The notes under the pieces: model-generated
Databases searched by the model: none
Seen by the model: the letters and a program-made list of their open reading frames with translations, nothing else
Told to the model about the DNA's origin: nothing
In this document: positions 22,145 through 33,748 of the stretch, in pieces
Position numbering within the stretch: the stretch's first letter is position 1
Layout: each line of letters starts with the position of its first letter
Position numbers and translations under genes: made by a program
Assembly (NCBI RefSeq): GCF_030247185.1
Contig: NC_080571.1
Location: 247,973,771 to 248,037,770 of the forward strand
Direction: 5' to 3'
Length of the DNA: 64,000 nt
Source of the DNA: Malaya genurostris
Lineage: Eukaryota; Arthropoda; Insecta; Diptera; Culicidae

Positions 22145-24780
22145 TAAATGCTTTTGGAGATATTAGTTTATGCCTATTGATCGTATAAGTACCACAATGG
22201 TTTACTCCGTTTTCCATATGAGTAAATTGATTAACAAATCGTGTATTTTTTGGCAAACTTTGACATATTCTACTTTCTAACACCTAACGTTCTAACTTCG
22301 AACTTATGATGGGTAGTGCGGAAGCTACCGAAAGACTGCTTTCACGTACGTCTCATCGTTCATAATGGGACAATGCGGTTTTGTTAACATATGTGAATAG
22401 AACTCTTGTGCACGTAATTTTTTACACAGTATTTTGAAGTTTTTTTCGGTTCAATATATATACAGCAATTCCATGAGAAACTGATATACGATCCCTCAGA
22501 ATTTCGTAATATTTGGAAGAATCATTCTCCATCGAAAAATATTAGAGCCGTATTTTTCATATTATCATTAAGGTGACCATTCACTTGTGCCGAGTGGTTC
22601 AAAAGTTATGATTTAAAATAAAATGTATTTTTTTGGAAATAATCGATTTCTGGATTCACCCTAACAAGGAAAAGGTCACCCTAGTGTCAAAATAAAAAAT
22701 AAAAAAACGGGTCAAACATTTTTCGATGGAGAACGATTCCTCCAAATACTACGAAATTATGAATTCTTGACCATGCGTTTTATGCAAAATAATACTCACT
22801 TGTAGGTGGATTAATGAAAACATTCAATATATCAAAAAAGCGAACGGTTCAAAACAGAAATTCTTCTGAAAACAAGAGACCTCCAAAATCAGCACAAATA
22901 AAAAATCGCGTGTCTTGACATGATTGGGAACACTGTGTAGTCGTTTGAAAAAAAAATCCTCCATTTAGCTATTTTTATTTGTTGCTAAAAAAGAAACATT
23001 ATCCATCTGGATACATTATGGGAACCGGACCATGCGCACCTCTCGTCCAGTGCGTATCGAATACATATTCTTAAAACTAACTCTTATAAATAGCTGCCGT
23101 AAAGCGTACTATTCTAGTGTAATTACTAATAATCTAAGGTAGATTAGTACGAAGGTAACTAAAGTTTAACAATAGAATATATCTTAAAAACAACTTTCAA
23201 AAACTAGGTCAGGAACAGTAGCTCTTCCACCAGCGGGAATTATTTACTAGAGCCAATATCGCCTGCAGGATCTCGAACCCCACTATAAGCGAAAAGTGAA
23301 AACAGAATAGTAACTAAACTCAGGCAAACACTAAATTGAACTTAAAATATATTTCAATATTAATGATTATGAGAGCTAAACTATACGTCATTGAAGTATT
23401 GAATCGAATTGTGGATGTATTACTTCTCTCATTACGAAAATTATAATCTCCCGTTACGAAACACCTGCGTTTTATTGGAGATTAAATTTTCGGCAACATT
23501 CTGTGGAACCGTTGACCCATCACTGTCACCAACTGTTGACCAAAGGCCATCGTATTGTATCTTAAGAATTATACAACTATAAATTATTGATATTCCACCC
23601 CAGTTTTCCTCAACTATAAATCTCATCTACTCCATTTACAAGTTTTTGCGAACCTGCAAATAACATTTTGCTCTAGTGCCTGTTTTACTATCGAACAAAA
23701 CTGTCACTGAAAATATTACGTATTTCTATGGGTCGGTTTTGCACAATACGCTTTATGCGATGATTCGTTCAGTTGACATTTTGCGCGCCTTCCCAGGATT
23801 GATTTACAAAGTTTTGCACAACCATGAAACTCCAAAAAATTTCGCTCAAGCTTTGCTCAAAAGGTTCAAGACGCTGTAAAAAAGGTTAGAGCATATATGC
23901 ATAACCTAAATTATTAACAAAAGATGCGTCTTACCGACAACAATCTACGTTTTCAATCTATTGGATGTTATTTCAATTTGTTCAAATGTGAGATCGAAAT
24001 GGAATTTTTACCCTGAGACTTTTCTTACCCCGTTATATCATAGGCATATGGTTTTTATTTATTTGTTCAGGGGAAACCTAAGTCAATGATTAAAGTTTGT
24101 TCTCGGATAAGTTGTCAGTATATCCGACGTGAATTACACATTACCAAATAGATTATATATTCAAGTGAATAAATTGAATGCTGGAAAATAGTGTTTGTTT
24201 GAAAAATCCCAATGAATCCAGATGCGAAAAAAGAAGATTTCATTCGAACTTCAATTGATAAATCATTTTTGATGACTCAATTGGCGAAGGCATGTTTCAA
24301 TCTATAAGCCATAAAAAATTGTGAATTCGTTCTATGAAATATTTTACAAAATCTGGTTTACTTTGCCGCTGTTATAATTCAGTGACCAAAGTGTAATTAG
24401 TTATCTGTTTACAGTTAATCGGTTTACGATTTACCATTGCTTTTCAATCTACTGAATACAGCAAATCGTAAATCATTTTTTTTCTGGAACAATATAAATA
24501 TTAAACTCATTTTCCGAGTATTGTGATAATGGATAATTATTGATCCGGAGAATTGGTAATCCCATTTAATGCTGTTATTTCTAGGGAATTTCACGGTTAG
24601 ATGAAAAGCACTTTCTATTTTCTACGAAGCGAATAGTTTTCGTTAGTTTCACGGAACAACACCATGGGACTAGAAAATCAATTGTCGTTCGATGCTGCGA
24701 ATTTTTCCAGTAATAAATGTAAAACACGCATGTAATTAATATAAACTCATCACCATAATCCAGAGTGACACTTCCTACAA
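22145..24780. other. Spacer with repeat fragments, no gene seen
   Basis: The 22440-22900 part resembles the ends of composite repeat N (for example 'tgtaggtggattaatgaaaa'). 22900-24780 holds only short open frames without domains. Confidence 0.45.
22497..22763. repeat. Imperfect inverted repeat (foldback)
   Basis: The left arm 'gaatttcgtaatatttggaa...ctccatcgaaaaa' (from 22498) is mirrored by 'tttttcgatggagaacgatt...tactacgaaattatgaat'. The arms are about 43 bp, separated by about 180 bp. It is probably a MITE or the inverted ends of a larger repeat. No target duplication was identified. Confidence 0.6.
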
Positions 24781-24910
24781 TCTGTTAACAATCTGTGTCG
24801 GCAATCACCTGCCGCTCGAATTCAAAAACAGTTTAATTACGCCCGAAGGAATGTTCTATCCACCACCAACGGAATGAAGCAAATTCGAAATATCTCTCTT
24901 CATTTTTCAG

Positions 24911-24998
24911 AAAAGACGAGTCCGATGAAGAATGGTTAGACAGCGAACATAAGTTAATTATTCATAATAGCACGCCCCAAGCACGATTGGTGAAAACA
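24911..24998 (+). CDS. Candidate internal exon of an unknown host gene
   Basis: A good 3' splice-site pattern (ctctcttcatttttcag) immediately precedes this block, and 'aca|gtaagc', a good 5' splice site, follows it. The 88 nt read openly as KDESDEEWLDSEHKLIIHNS and then TPQARLVKT, with one phase base at the start. The surrounding 24.8-25.3 kb is less repetitive and more GC-rich than the rest. I do not recognise the peptide. The opposite strand at 24958-25191 also has an open frame with a GTGGGT donor-like site, so strand is uncertain. This is an inference from splice motifs only. Confidence 0.25.
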
Positions 24999-26802
24999 GT
25001 AAGCAATTGGCTGAAATGAGTAGAAGAATGTTCCTCCTCTTTCCTCCGATGTCGCCTTCAAGCTTGTAGCCAGCCGCCCGGAACTTTTTTCCACCACCCA
25101 CCTGCAAACCAGTAATGTTCAGACAGTTATTGCGGCGTAATCGTTGGGTGGATGTTTGAGTGAGCATCTCGCAGTCGCAACGCAAGTTCACCGAGATAGT
25201 CTAAACCTCTCACCGGAATGAGATGAGATGGTCCCACCGTGAACGAGCGGTGGTTCACCGAGTTTTAACGGAAGGACAGAATAATTAATTTACGTCCTTA
25301 TGTTTTAATTAGCCACCGGCTGCAGACAACGGAAGTCATGTTTACGCTTTGCTTTGATGGCCTTTTCAGCTTCACGTTACAGGGCTTATCACTGTGTATT
25401 ACTGCATTGTTTTTATAGTGGGAAGGTGTCGGAAGTTAAAATGGAAAAACTGTGTTACTGCGGTGGGAAAAATTCAAGACCACCGCGACTAAGAAACGAT
25501 TTAAAAAAAACTGAATAAAATGAATCATGAGTAACTATCATTCCTTGCTGAACCTTGCACAGTGGTTCAAAAACCCAATGTTACGCCCTTAATTGACAAC
25601 ACGTTATAAACGTAGTTTTCAATGTACAGTAAAGTTGCTCATAATGATGAGCGCCATCTTTCGAAAACTTTTTTTATGTGAATAATCCCCCTTAAAAGTG
25701 ATATAAAAATATTATTTTAGCCCAGTGCTGTTGTTGTTCTATTAGCTTTGGTCAGTCGCCAGCTTCTTTGATGGGGCGCCATAATTTCTTTGGCGCAGGG
25801 GCGCAATGCAATTGGTTGAAGTTAAAATTTAATTTTTTTGAACTTGTCTTTGACGAATTTTGCATTTTTTTAGATTTTTCTGCACGAAGCGTTTCTATTA
25901 CAGTGTTTAGTGAAATGCACTCAGCTGCAATAGTTAAACTTGATTTGAGATGCAGATGCTTGGCATCGTGTCCCGGAGAACTTCCTCCCCCCTTAAATTC
26001 ATATTCGGTTTAAAATTGTTTTTTGCAATTATGAATTTATTCGAATTTAATCTGCATTTCGACTGAAGAACTATCAAAGATTCTAAGTTATTCGCATTTC
26101 ACTATGAATTTAATACATTTATTGAATAAATTCAGGACTTTGTTTAATTAATCGAATAAAGGTCAAGCACTCTCTTATTTCTTTTTATTCACATTTAGCT
26201 ACAAAAATTGTTAGAATAACCTTTACGAATCCAAAAGAGATATATGAATCATCAAATTATATGCGGAAAAACAGTGATATGTTTTCTTTTATATGTCGAA
26301 TCAATAATAATTTGTAAGCTCTCCTAAAATATTTGAATCTAATAACAATGTTTGGAAATTAATATTTTATTTTGGGGCGTTTTTATAGGACATGTTCAAA
26401 TTCTAGTGTTGTTATTTAAGGGATAAACAAACTGGTTTGGTCAGTAAAGTCAACGGTAAGAATTTAACATCTTTGTGGTGCCGAACAACATTTATGCGAT
26501 CGCTGTAACTAAAACTTATTATTTACTGTTCACCAACTATATGTTTTGATTTATTGAATTCTGAGTTCATGCTGAACAAATTAGTGAAACATGCACGCAA
26601 AGCTATGCATCAGCTTGAGCGCATTCAACACATTTATCTATTTCGAATTATCATTAAGAACCAATTTCACTTTCTTTCATTGAATTCTACTGTCCACTGT
26701 AACCTCATTAAACTTTCACAAAGGTGTAATAATTAAAATATAGATACCAGTCCCGATCTAATTTTGTAGTCTTCGTCAATGTATATGTTTGAGAACAAAT
26801 AA
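24999..26802. other. Spacer, partly low-repeat, no gene seen
   Basis: 25000-25350 is moderately GC-rich and may be host sequence. The rest is AT-rich without recognised features. Confidence 0.45.
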
Positions 26803-27890
26803 TGATTTGCGCCCTCAGTTGGAATATTGAATGTATTTAAAAATACTACCACCCTGCGCCCCACGGCCTCACCATGATTCTGTGCCCAGGAATCATTCCT
26901 TAGGCGCCCTTAAAAATTTTCTTTTCAATATTTTTTTATCTAGTTTGAAAATAAATAATGATTTGCGCCCTCAGTAGGAGTATTGAATGTATTCAAAAAT
27001 ATTACCACCCAGCGCCCTGTAATCATTCTATAAGCGCCCTTAAAAATTTTCTTTACATGAAGTTAGAAAATTGAATTGAAAATTAATTATGATTTGCGCC
27101 CTCAGTAGGAATATTTAATGTATTTTAAAATACTACAACCCTGCGCCCCACGGCCTCACCATGATTCTGTGCCCAAGATTTTTTTTATCTAGTTTGAAAA
27201 TAAATAATGATTTGCGCTCTCAGTAGGAGTATTCAATGTATTCAAAAATATTACCACCCTGTGCTCTGGAATCATTTTTTTAGGCGCCCTTTCAAATTTT
27301 CTTTACAAGATGTTTTTTTATCTAGTTTGAAAATAATTAATGATTTGCGCCCTCAGTGGAGTATTGAATGTATTCAAAAATATTACCACCCAGCGCCCTG
27401 GAATCATTCTTTAAGCGCCCTTAAAATTTTTCTTCACATGAAGTTATTCATCTAGTTTGAAAATTAATTATGATTTGCGCTTTCATTAAGAATATTGAAT
27501 GTATTTAAAAATACTACCACCCTGCGTCCCACGGCCTTACCATGATTCTGTGCCCAGGAATCATTCTTTAGGCGCCCTTTCAAATTTTCTTTACAAGATT
27601 TTTTATCTAGTTTGAAAATAAATAATGGTTTGCGCCCTCAGTAGGAATATTGAATGTGTTTAAAAATACTACCACCCTGCGTCCCATAGCCTCGCCATGA
27701 TTCTGTGCCCTGGAATCATTCTTTAGGCACCCTTTCAATTTTTTTTACAAGAAGTTATTAATCTAGTTTGAAAATAAATAATGATTTACGCCCTCAGTAG
27801 CAATATTGAATGGATTTAAAAATACTTTCACTCTGCGCCCTGGAATCAAGTATATAAGCGCCCTTTTGAATTCTACCTTCATGAGCACAT
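26803..27890. repeat. Tandem array of 8 degenerate units
   Basis: Units begin 'gatttgcgccctcagt...' at 26803, 26960, 27091, 27209, 27342, 27472, 27627 and 27783. There are two length classes, about 156 bp with, and about 131 bp without, the insert 'cccacggcctcaccatgatt'. Unit 3 keeps the insert but is shortened to 118 bp. Each unit carries 'tgcgcc', 'cagcgccctg' and 'aggcgccctt' motifs. Copies are clearly diverged, so the array is not recent. No coding capacity. Confidence 0.9.
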
Positions 27891-28112
27891 TCTTTTAAAA
27901 TTTTAAATTACTTTTGCACCTTTCGTGTTTACTTGTTTAATTGTCTCATTTTCTGAGAAGTTTCAGTTTTATGAACTGGTTAGTCATTGACTAACTGTGA
28001 CTAACCGCAACTACAGCACTGTTTTAGCCCAAAGTCAACATAGGGGCTAAGTAACACAAAGCTGTGCAGAAAGGCATTTCAAACGAATTTGCAAAAGGTA
28101 CCATTTCTGCAA

Positions 28113-29290
28113 CTTAAGTAGAATTCGTTATAGGCTAACTACACATCTCGAAAAAGCGATGAAAGCGACACCTTGTGAGGGCTGGCATCGTAAGCGCGGT
28201 GACGCCGATTATTGGTCTAGTCAGATGGAGTATGAGCACGGTTATTGAAAATCTCTTTCAAACCGTAAAAATCTTTAGTTTTTGTCAGAAATCGTTGAGG
28301 AAGGGAATAAAACTAATTACAGAATTCCGCGGCAGTTTGAGGAGCGAAATTACACTGGGTTTCCCCAGGAAACTGTTTTAAGCGTCTCTAGCTCACTAAA
28401 GGGTAATAGAATTAGAGGAAAAAACCGACTTTTGAACGGAACGCTACTATTGAGTCATTGATGAAGTTCGAAGATCAAGTGGCTATCCTTACCGGTTCCA
28501 GAGATATGATGATATAAGTGACGTAAACGCAAACCAATTTTTATCTATCGGTAATTGTTTTTTTTAGACTCATACGTTATCATTTGTTTCAGATAGAAAT
28601 AATGAAGGAACATTTTTACACCTCCCAACCGGTTTTGGGAACAACCAAGCATTTTATCAAAATTATGTAACAAATTATTTTATGACAAATTAAAATCAGA
28701 ATTAATATGTGTGATTTAAAACAAACCTTGCAAAAAAAAACGTACTATTTCAATAAAACTTGCAGAAACATTGCACGTACTCTGGAAATAACTTCATTTT
28801 TTACCTGGTTTTTGTTTTTCGAATGTGTAAATGAATCAACAATTATGATTATTGTTTGTAATATTGTAAGGTCACTAACTAAGCTTTCTCAATCAACCCA
28901 GAGTTGCAGATGAAAAAAATAACTGCTATCGTGAATGAGTAATGCATATTAGAGTGCTACGTTTAGTATCGAATCTTAAGACACTCTTTTCCAAAAGTGT
29001 ATTTTCATGTTTATTTAAAGCCTGAGCACAGTGGGTCACGTGTAAATTGTGAATCGATCACGTGGCTCTCTCAATTCCCTTTTTCTTCTGTGTGTTCAAG
29101 AAAGTTATGATGGAAAAACTACACATTTTGGGAGCCTCATGTATGCAAATTGAAACTTATAACTCACTTCTAAGTGGATTGATAACAACTTTGATTACAT
29201 TTAAACAAGAAAACGGTTCCAAACAAATTTTTTTTTCTGAATGCAATGAAGCAATGCAAAAAATCAACCTCTGAAACTCAAACAATATTG
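28113..29290 (+). repeat. Composite repeat N, copy 1
   Basis: This is collinear with blocks of 54110-56900: 'gctaactacacatctcgaaa', 'gacaccttgtgagggctggc', 'tatgagcacggttattgaaa', 'agagatatgatgatataagt', 'gaacatttttacacctccca', 'ctgagcacagtgggtcacgt' and 'cttctaagtggattgataac'. It contains family-M-like blocks (28430-28530), so the two families are related or nested. No protein domain was recognised. Confidence 0.7.
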
Positions 29291-29373
29291 ACATGTGGCC
29301 ACCAGATTATCACATAAGAGAGAATCTCTTCGTATTGGGACATAGTTTTGCGAATATAAGGATCGATGACGCT

Positions 29374-29628
29374 TCAGGGAAGATCATGCACAAGCACTTC
29401 TATAGTACTATCTTCCATATATAGTGGAATGTTGTACTTAATGTTTTCATGCTCCACATTGTTATTGTCTTTTGTGAATTGAATTGCATCCAACTCTTTA
29501 TAAAACTGGATGTAAACAACATTATTTGTCTTATTGCATTGAAGTAAATGCACACGCTTAATGACTAGATGCATTTGCTCCTTAAGCAAACCTTCAAGTT
29601 GTCGTATCGAAGGTATCGAATTTTGCAC
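29374..29628 (-). pseudogene. Fragment resembling a mosquito non-LTR ORF1 protein
   Basis: The 84-codon frame includes LLKEQMHLVIKRVHLLQCNK, VVYIQFYKELDAIQF and YNIPLYMEDSTIEVLVHDLP. It resembles the paralogous frame at 40551-40808 (LKDRMHLVTTDVFEIQLHKS, VYIMF, VECDNIIHTILLYM). Phrases such as PLYMEDSTIEVLVHDLP recall the gag-like ORF1 of mosquito non-LTR elements. This is from memory of the family and was not aligned. It is truncated on both sides and not functional. Confidence 0.4.
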
Positions 29629-29997
29629 TTCCTGAAGTTAACAATAATTGTATTCTTTCGTGTCGGCGGTAGCTTTTGTTCGTTTGGTTCACTCATTTTC
29701 GAAGTCGTTCTTTTGTTCACTACACAATACTGTACTTGGTTTCTTCCGTCCCGAACGTAAGCGGTTTTGTTTTATCGACTGGCTTGGATGAGATGTGAAA
29801 GCGAACTGAAATATTTTTTTGTGATTTAACGTCATTTTGATATAAATCAGCTACTTTGCGTCAAAACTAGTGTAAGCGTTCTGAAAGTGAAACATAAAAG
29901 TCAATCGTATTTCTTGATTTTTTTTTTGTATTTCTGAAATTAATTTGATACCAATAAATGCAACAGTAGAACATCAAAATGGCGGACATAAGATAAT

Positions 29998-30070
29998 AAT
30001 AGGCTGCGAAGTTTTTTGAAACAGCAAGGCAAAATTCCACAAAAGGAATGTAATGCCAAGACTTTGCTTT
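29998..30070 (+). repeat. 3' end of the tRNA-headed SINE (fragment)
   Basis: From 'aataggctgcgaag' through 'attccacaaaaggaatgtaa' to 'tgccaagactttgctttg' this matches the 3' 70 bp of the SINE at 61342-61560. The tRNA-like head is absent, so this is a 5'-truncated copy or a piece of the LINE whose tail the SINE borrowed. Confidence 0.75.
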
Positions 30071-30460
30071 GTTTCGTATGGACAAGTCGATTCTACTTGG
30101 ATGCATAATGTTACCCCTGATAAAAATCATCCAGTACTGGATGATCGAGGCCGTTTAGTATCTCAAATGAGTAAAATCAGCAGAACTCCGAGCAAAATCA
30201 TTGCCTCTCATGCAAGGCGAACGGGACATAAAAATCCACAGATGGTCTTTGAGCATAGAATCCTTTTTCACGACACAAATGAATCGCATAGCCGGTTCAT
30301 TGTTAATTTCTATTGTGTGAAGAGTCTCAGTTTACATAGTCGTGTCAATTCTATTCGAAATGTAAAGAGATTAAATGTATACGAAATTGTCATTTTTGAT
30401 AGCGGAAGCGATGAGTACGGCTTGATAAACATGGAAAGTTATACATTGTTCGATATTTAG
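30053..30460 (+). other. 135-codon open frame, no known domain
   Basis: The frame starts with MPRLCF inside the SINE tail and continues QVDSTWMHNVTPDKNHPVLD. It stays open for 135 codons and ends LINMESYTLFDI. No family is recognised and its start lies in repeat sequence. It is more likely chance or a scrap of an unrecognised element than a gene. Confidence 0.2.
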
Positions 30461-30579
30461 TAAAGTTTCGACCACCAACTATTTCGAAAATATACAGTCC
30501 GCTGGCCGCTGTTTGCACGGTTTTATTTCCTTATTTGGAATTCGCATTCCTATGTAGAATTTAAAGAGTAGCCCTATAC

Positions 30580-30830
30580 ATATTTTTTTATATTTACGAA
30601 ATTATTTATTTTATTTATTCGTGAAAACTCACCGAAAAATCTGGTTTTTGCAGATAATGCGGACAGAAGTATTCAAAATGCCAGTTGCGTGTACATAATT
30701 GAAGTAAATAGAGACCATTGCAAGCTTTGTAAGTTATCACACTTTGTTGGATATTCGATGCTCACGATGCAGTGTACCGCGCTGGAGACGCTTCCGGAAC
30801 TGGGCAGATAGCCTATGTAAAGTATTTTTT
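30580..30830 (+). repeat. Composite repeat N, terminal block of copy 1
   Basis: This matches 56990-57215 ('aaatagagaccattgcaagc', 'atcacactttgttggatatt', 'gctggagacgcttccggaac', 'gcagatagcct'). It is separated from the rest of copy 1 by about 1.3 kb of other inserted sequence. Confidence 0.65.
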
Positions 30831-32861
30831 GGAATCTTCTCGATAATCTAATACTTCTTCGAGTGAAGTCGAACGAAGCTCGATGTTCGATGCCGAATCG
30901 AGAACCATAATACGAAACATGGTCGATTCGATAAAATTTTAGTCAAATCGAGATACATAATGCAACCCCTGCTGATTTCAAAAACCAATCATTGTACGTT
31001 CGAGTCCCGATTGGATGTGTGTGATACTTTCGATTCCGAAAATGTTACCGAATAAGCGACGTAATCGTGAAAGCACCCTTTTTAGATGAATCAATCTGAA
31101 TAAATTCGAATTTGAGCCGTACTCAATGAGAAAAAAATTTATAAATAATAAGAAATAGAGATTATCGCAAAACCACGTTGCCTTAAGAGCAGTTTTTTTA
31201 TTGAACTTGAAAAATAGTCATAAGAAAAAAAAACAAATATTTCATCAAGTTAATGTGCAACGAAAATATTCTCGCTCGTTGCATTCTTTTGCCCGCTGAG
31301 AGTACAACTGTGATGAATGTTTGCCAATTCACCATCAAGTTGGTAATGTTCTAGCAGCGAACATTGAAGGCGAGGAATGTTTTCACACGAGATAACCCCA
31401 CCAAAGATCTAAGTGTTGTTTGTGATGTGGATATAAGTAAACCCATTCATTTTCCACAACACAGATAAGCTTCGCCGGCAACATTCCACCTGGTCCTTGC
31501 ACACAATGCCGAGGAATAAAAAGACGTGTACAACGCAAAAAAGATTAAGCATGCAGGAGTGCAGCTGTAAATGTGGAATAAATAAGATATTATATGCATG
31601 CACGTGATCTACCGGAAGAGAGGAACCTTTCAATGCAAACTCATCTGCTGGCCATGGGCTGCTGTTGTGCCCATACAGGAAGGCGGAAAAGGAGCACGGA
31701 CTGCTCTTGGACTACACCGTTCCGTACTTACTTTCATCTGTATCAACTAATCGTCAACCGGTCACATGAAGCATCGGGGCCAGTAGTACCTGAAGGATCG
31801 GTAAATCGAGCATCCTTTCGTGCAACTGTGTGTCACATTCATGTGTGCCATCTTGTCTTGCATCGTGAACGCTGGATGTGAATGAAGTGGAAATCACGTG
31901 AATAGTAAATTTGGATTGGCCTTGTAAGTTGCTGGGGAGTCTGTTAATCGGTGGGAGTCTTTTAAGTTCGTTTATAAGTAAAATTGCAATTGAATATGGG
32001 ATCAAATTTGATTAAAATTTAACACCTAGTACCTAGTTTGGAATTGCTGGTTTCATGGTACATGGTACGGTCATGTGATATAGTGATGAGAAACATTACA
32101 CTGCCTGTCCGTGGTATGTCGTGTTTTCCTTTTAGCATCGATTGTCACGGGTAAAGGTAAAGGGTAAAGGCACCTCTGCGAGGTCATGTGGCTGTGAAGC
32201 TCATGATACAATTTTCAAGTTTAGGGGATATATTTTCACTATTAACATCCTATCATTGATGTGTACTATATTTTTTTTCGACGCGATACGTTTTTCATTT
32301 CCAATTTCATGTTGCTTGTGATTTTGAATGTTGTTACACATTTTTCAGAACCCGAATTCAGTCATCAACTAAAAAATGTCCAACCGAAGCGCACTTCCCC
32401 CAAGAATTTTGCTGCTCGACAAGCTCGACAGACTGAAGAAGAGCGTACTGAAATATGCATGACTCTCTGACATACAAGCAGGAAATTAGAATAACAATTT
32501 CCCCGGACCTTGGTTAAATAGACCTTGGTCATATGATCCTGTGCTCTTACCTACACGGTAATAAACACCATCATCATCATCATCATCATCCTCATCGTCA
32601 TCATCATCAGCCTGGTTTCCCGTGAGCCGACGAGTTGCTGTTGGCTGGTTGATTTGGTAGCCGTGGTCAGGAAATTTTTCCCACAGACGAGATACAATTT
32701 CTATAGCTAATCTTAATTCTGTTCTAGGGCAACGGCTAGAAACACATACGAACGGATGAACAAAGGGTAAATTTATTGAGTACCGCTAGTATGGACCAAT
32801 TCTGAGATAGTCATCGGGGTGTGCTATGAAGCAATGTAAAAAAGCAGCATTACTGATGGTA
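30831..32861. other. Spacer, no gene recognised
   Basis: 31400-32000 is moderately GC-rich with small open frames on both strands but no domain. 31000-31080 has a weak family-M-like block. It may be host intergenic or intronic DNA. Confidence 0.45.
32568..32610. repeat. (CAT)n microsatellite, slightly interrupted
   Basis: About 13 trinucleotide units of CAT are interrupted by 'cct' and 'cgt' variants. Confidence 0.9.
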
Positions 32862-32927
32862 AGGAGTGTATCGAAAATAAGCTATCTACATACATTTGTG
32901 TTGTACGCATGTATTTGTGATGGTTTT

Positions 32928-33655
32928 GCCTTTCTCATATGGAAAGGTTATGCAATCACTTGAAAAACCGACTAGGGAAAAAAGTGTCATATACCATTCG
33001 ACTCAGTTCATCGAGCTGAGCAATGTCTGTGTGTGTGTGTATGTCAAATAATCTCACTAGGTTTTCTCGGAGATGGCTGAACCGATTTTGACAAACTTAG
33101 ATTCAAATGAAAGGTCTCGTGGTCCCATACGGAATTCCTGAATTTCATCCGGATCCGACTTCCGGTTCCGGAGTTATAGGGTAAAGTGTGTTCAATATTG
33201 TACACCGTCACTTAAACTGGCGGAACAAAAATCGTACAATATGTTATAAACTGGACTCTAAACCGTTATTCCCAATCTTAGGGTCAATTGAAAGGTCTTA
33301 TGGTCCTACCAAAAATTACTGTACATTTTCGGATACAACAAACATTTAAATCGTAATTTAGAGTGCGTACTAGTAGAGTTTGTATGTCATGTTAGTTGGT
33401 GGCCGTTCGAGCCGACTTTGATTATACCGGTTCTCGGGTTCCGGTGCCGTAAGTGCATATAATAGTGAACCCACTTTGTTTTCTTAAGGATGACCTACGC
33501 AATCAAAGCACTGTTTTATTCTGTCTGTTATACTAGTTATTGTACAAACAATCTCTTGGTTTCTTTAAAAAATCGAAGAGAAAATTTTTGAATAGAATGC
33601 CACAATATTATACATGAGAAAGGCATCATTACACCACTAGGTGGATTAAAACAAG
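32928..33655 (+). repeat. Family M repeat inserted in the DD37E-like element
   Basis: It runs from 'gcctttctcatatggaaagg' to 'accactaggtggattaaaac' and 'aag'. The related element at 41750 lacks it and has the plain sequence 'gtgatgattttttatgctca', so the exact insertion point in a T run is known. This copy gives the best definition of family-M termini (728 bp). Internal order: 'cgactcagttcatcgagctg', 'tctgtgtgtgtgtg', the 'gagatggctgaaccgatttt' unit and the 'gacttccggttccggagtta' unit. Confidence 0.85.
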
Positions 33656-33748
33656 TTTTTTTTATACTCAGATCACAGAATGCTGTGCGTTTGGCTGTCA
33701 GCTTTCGTTTGTTTACTTGTTTGTGCGGTTGAAATTCTGCATTTTCAA

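Noticed and set aside
24958..25191. Minus-strand frame resembling a leucine-rich-repeat C-terminal cap (NLRCDCEML)
   Set aside because: Only one short cysteine motif, no leucine-rich repeats nearby, and it conflicts with the plus-strand splice pattern; too weak to call.
30985..31010. B-box-like 'gttcgagtcccgattgg' suggesting a tRNA gene
   Set aside because: No box A or cloverleaf upstream; the surrounding sequence resembles family M.
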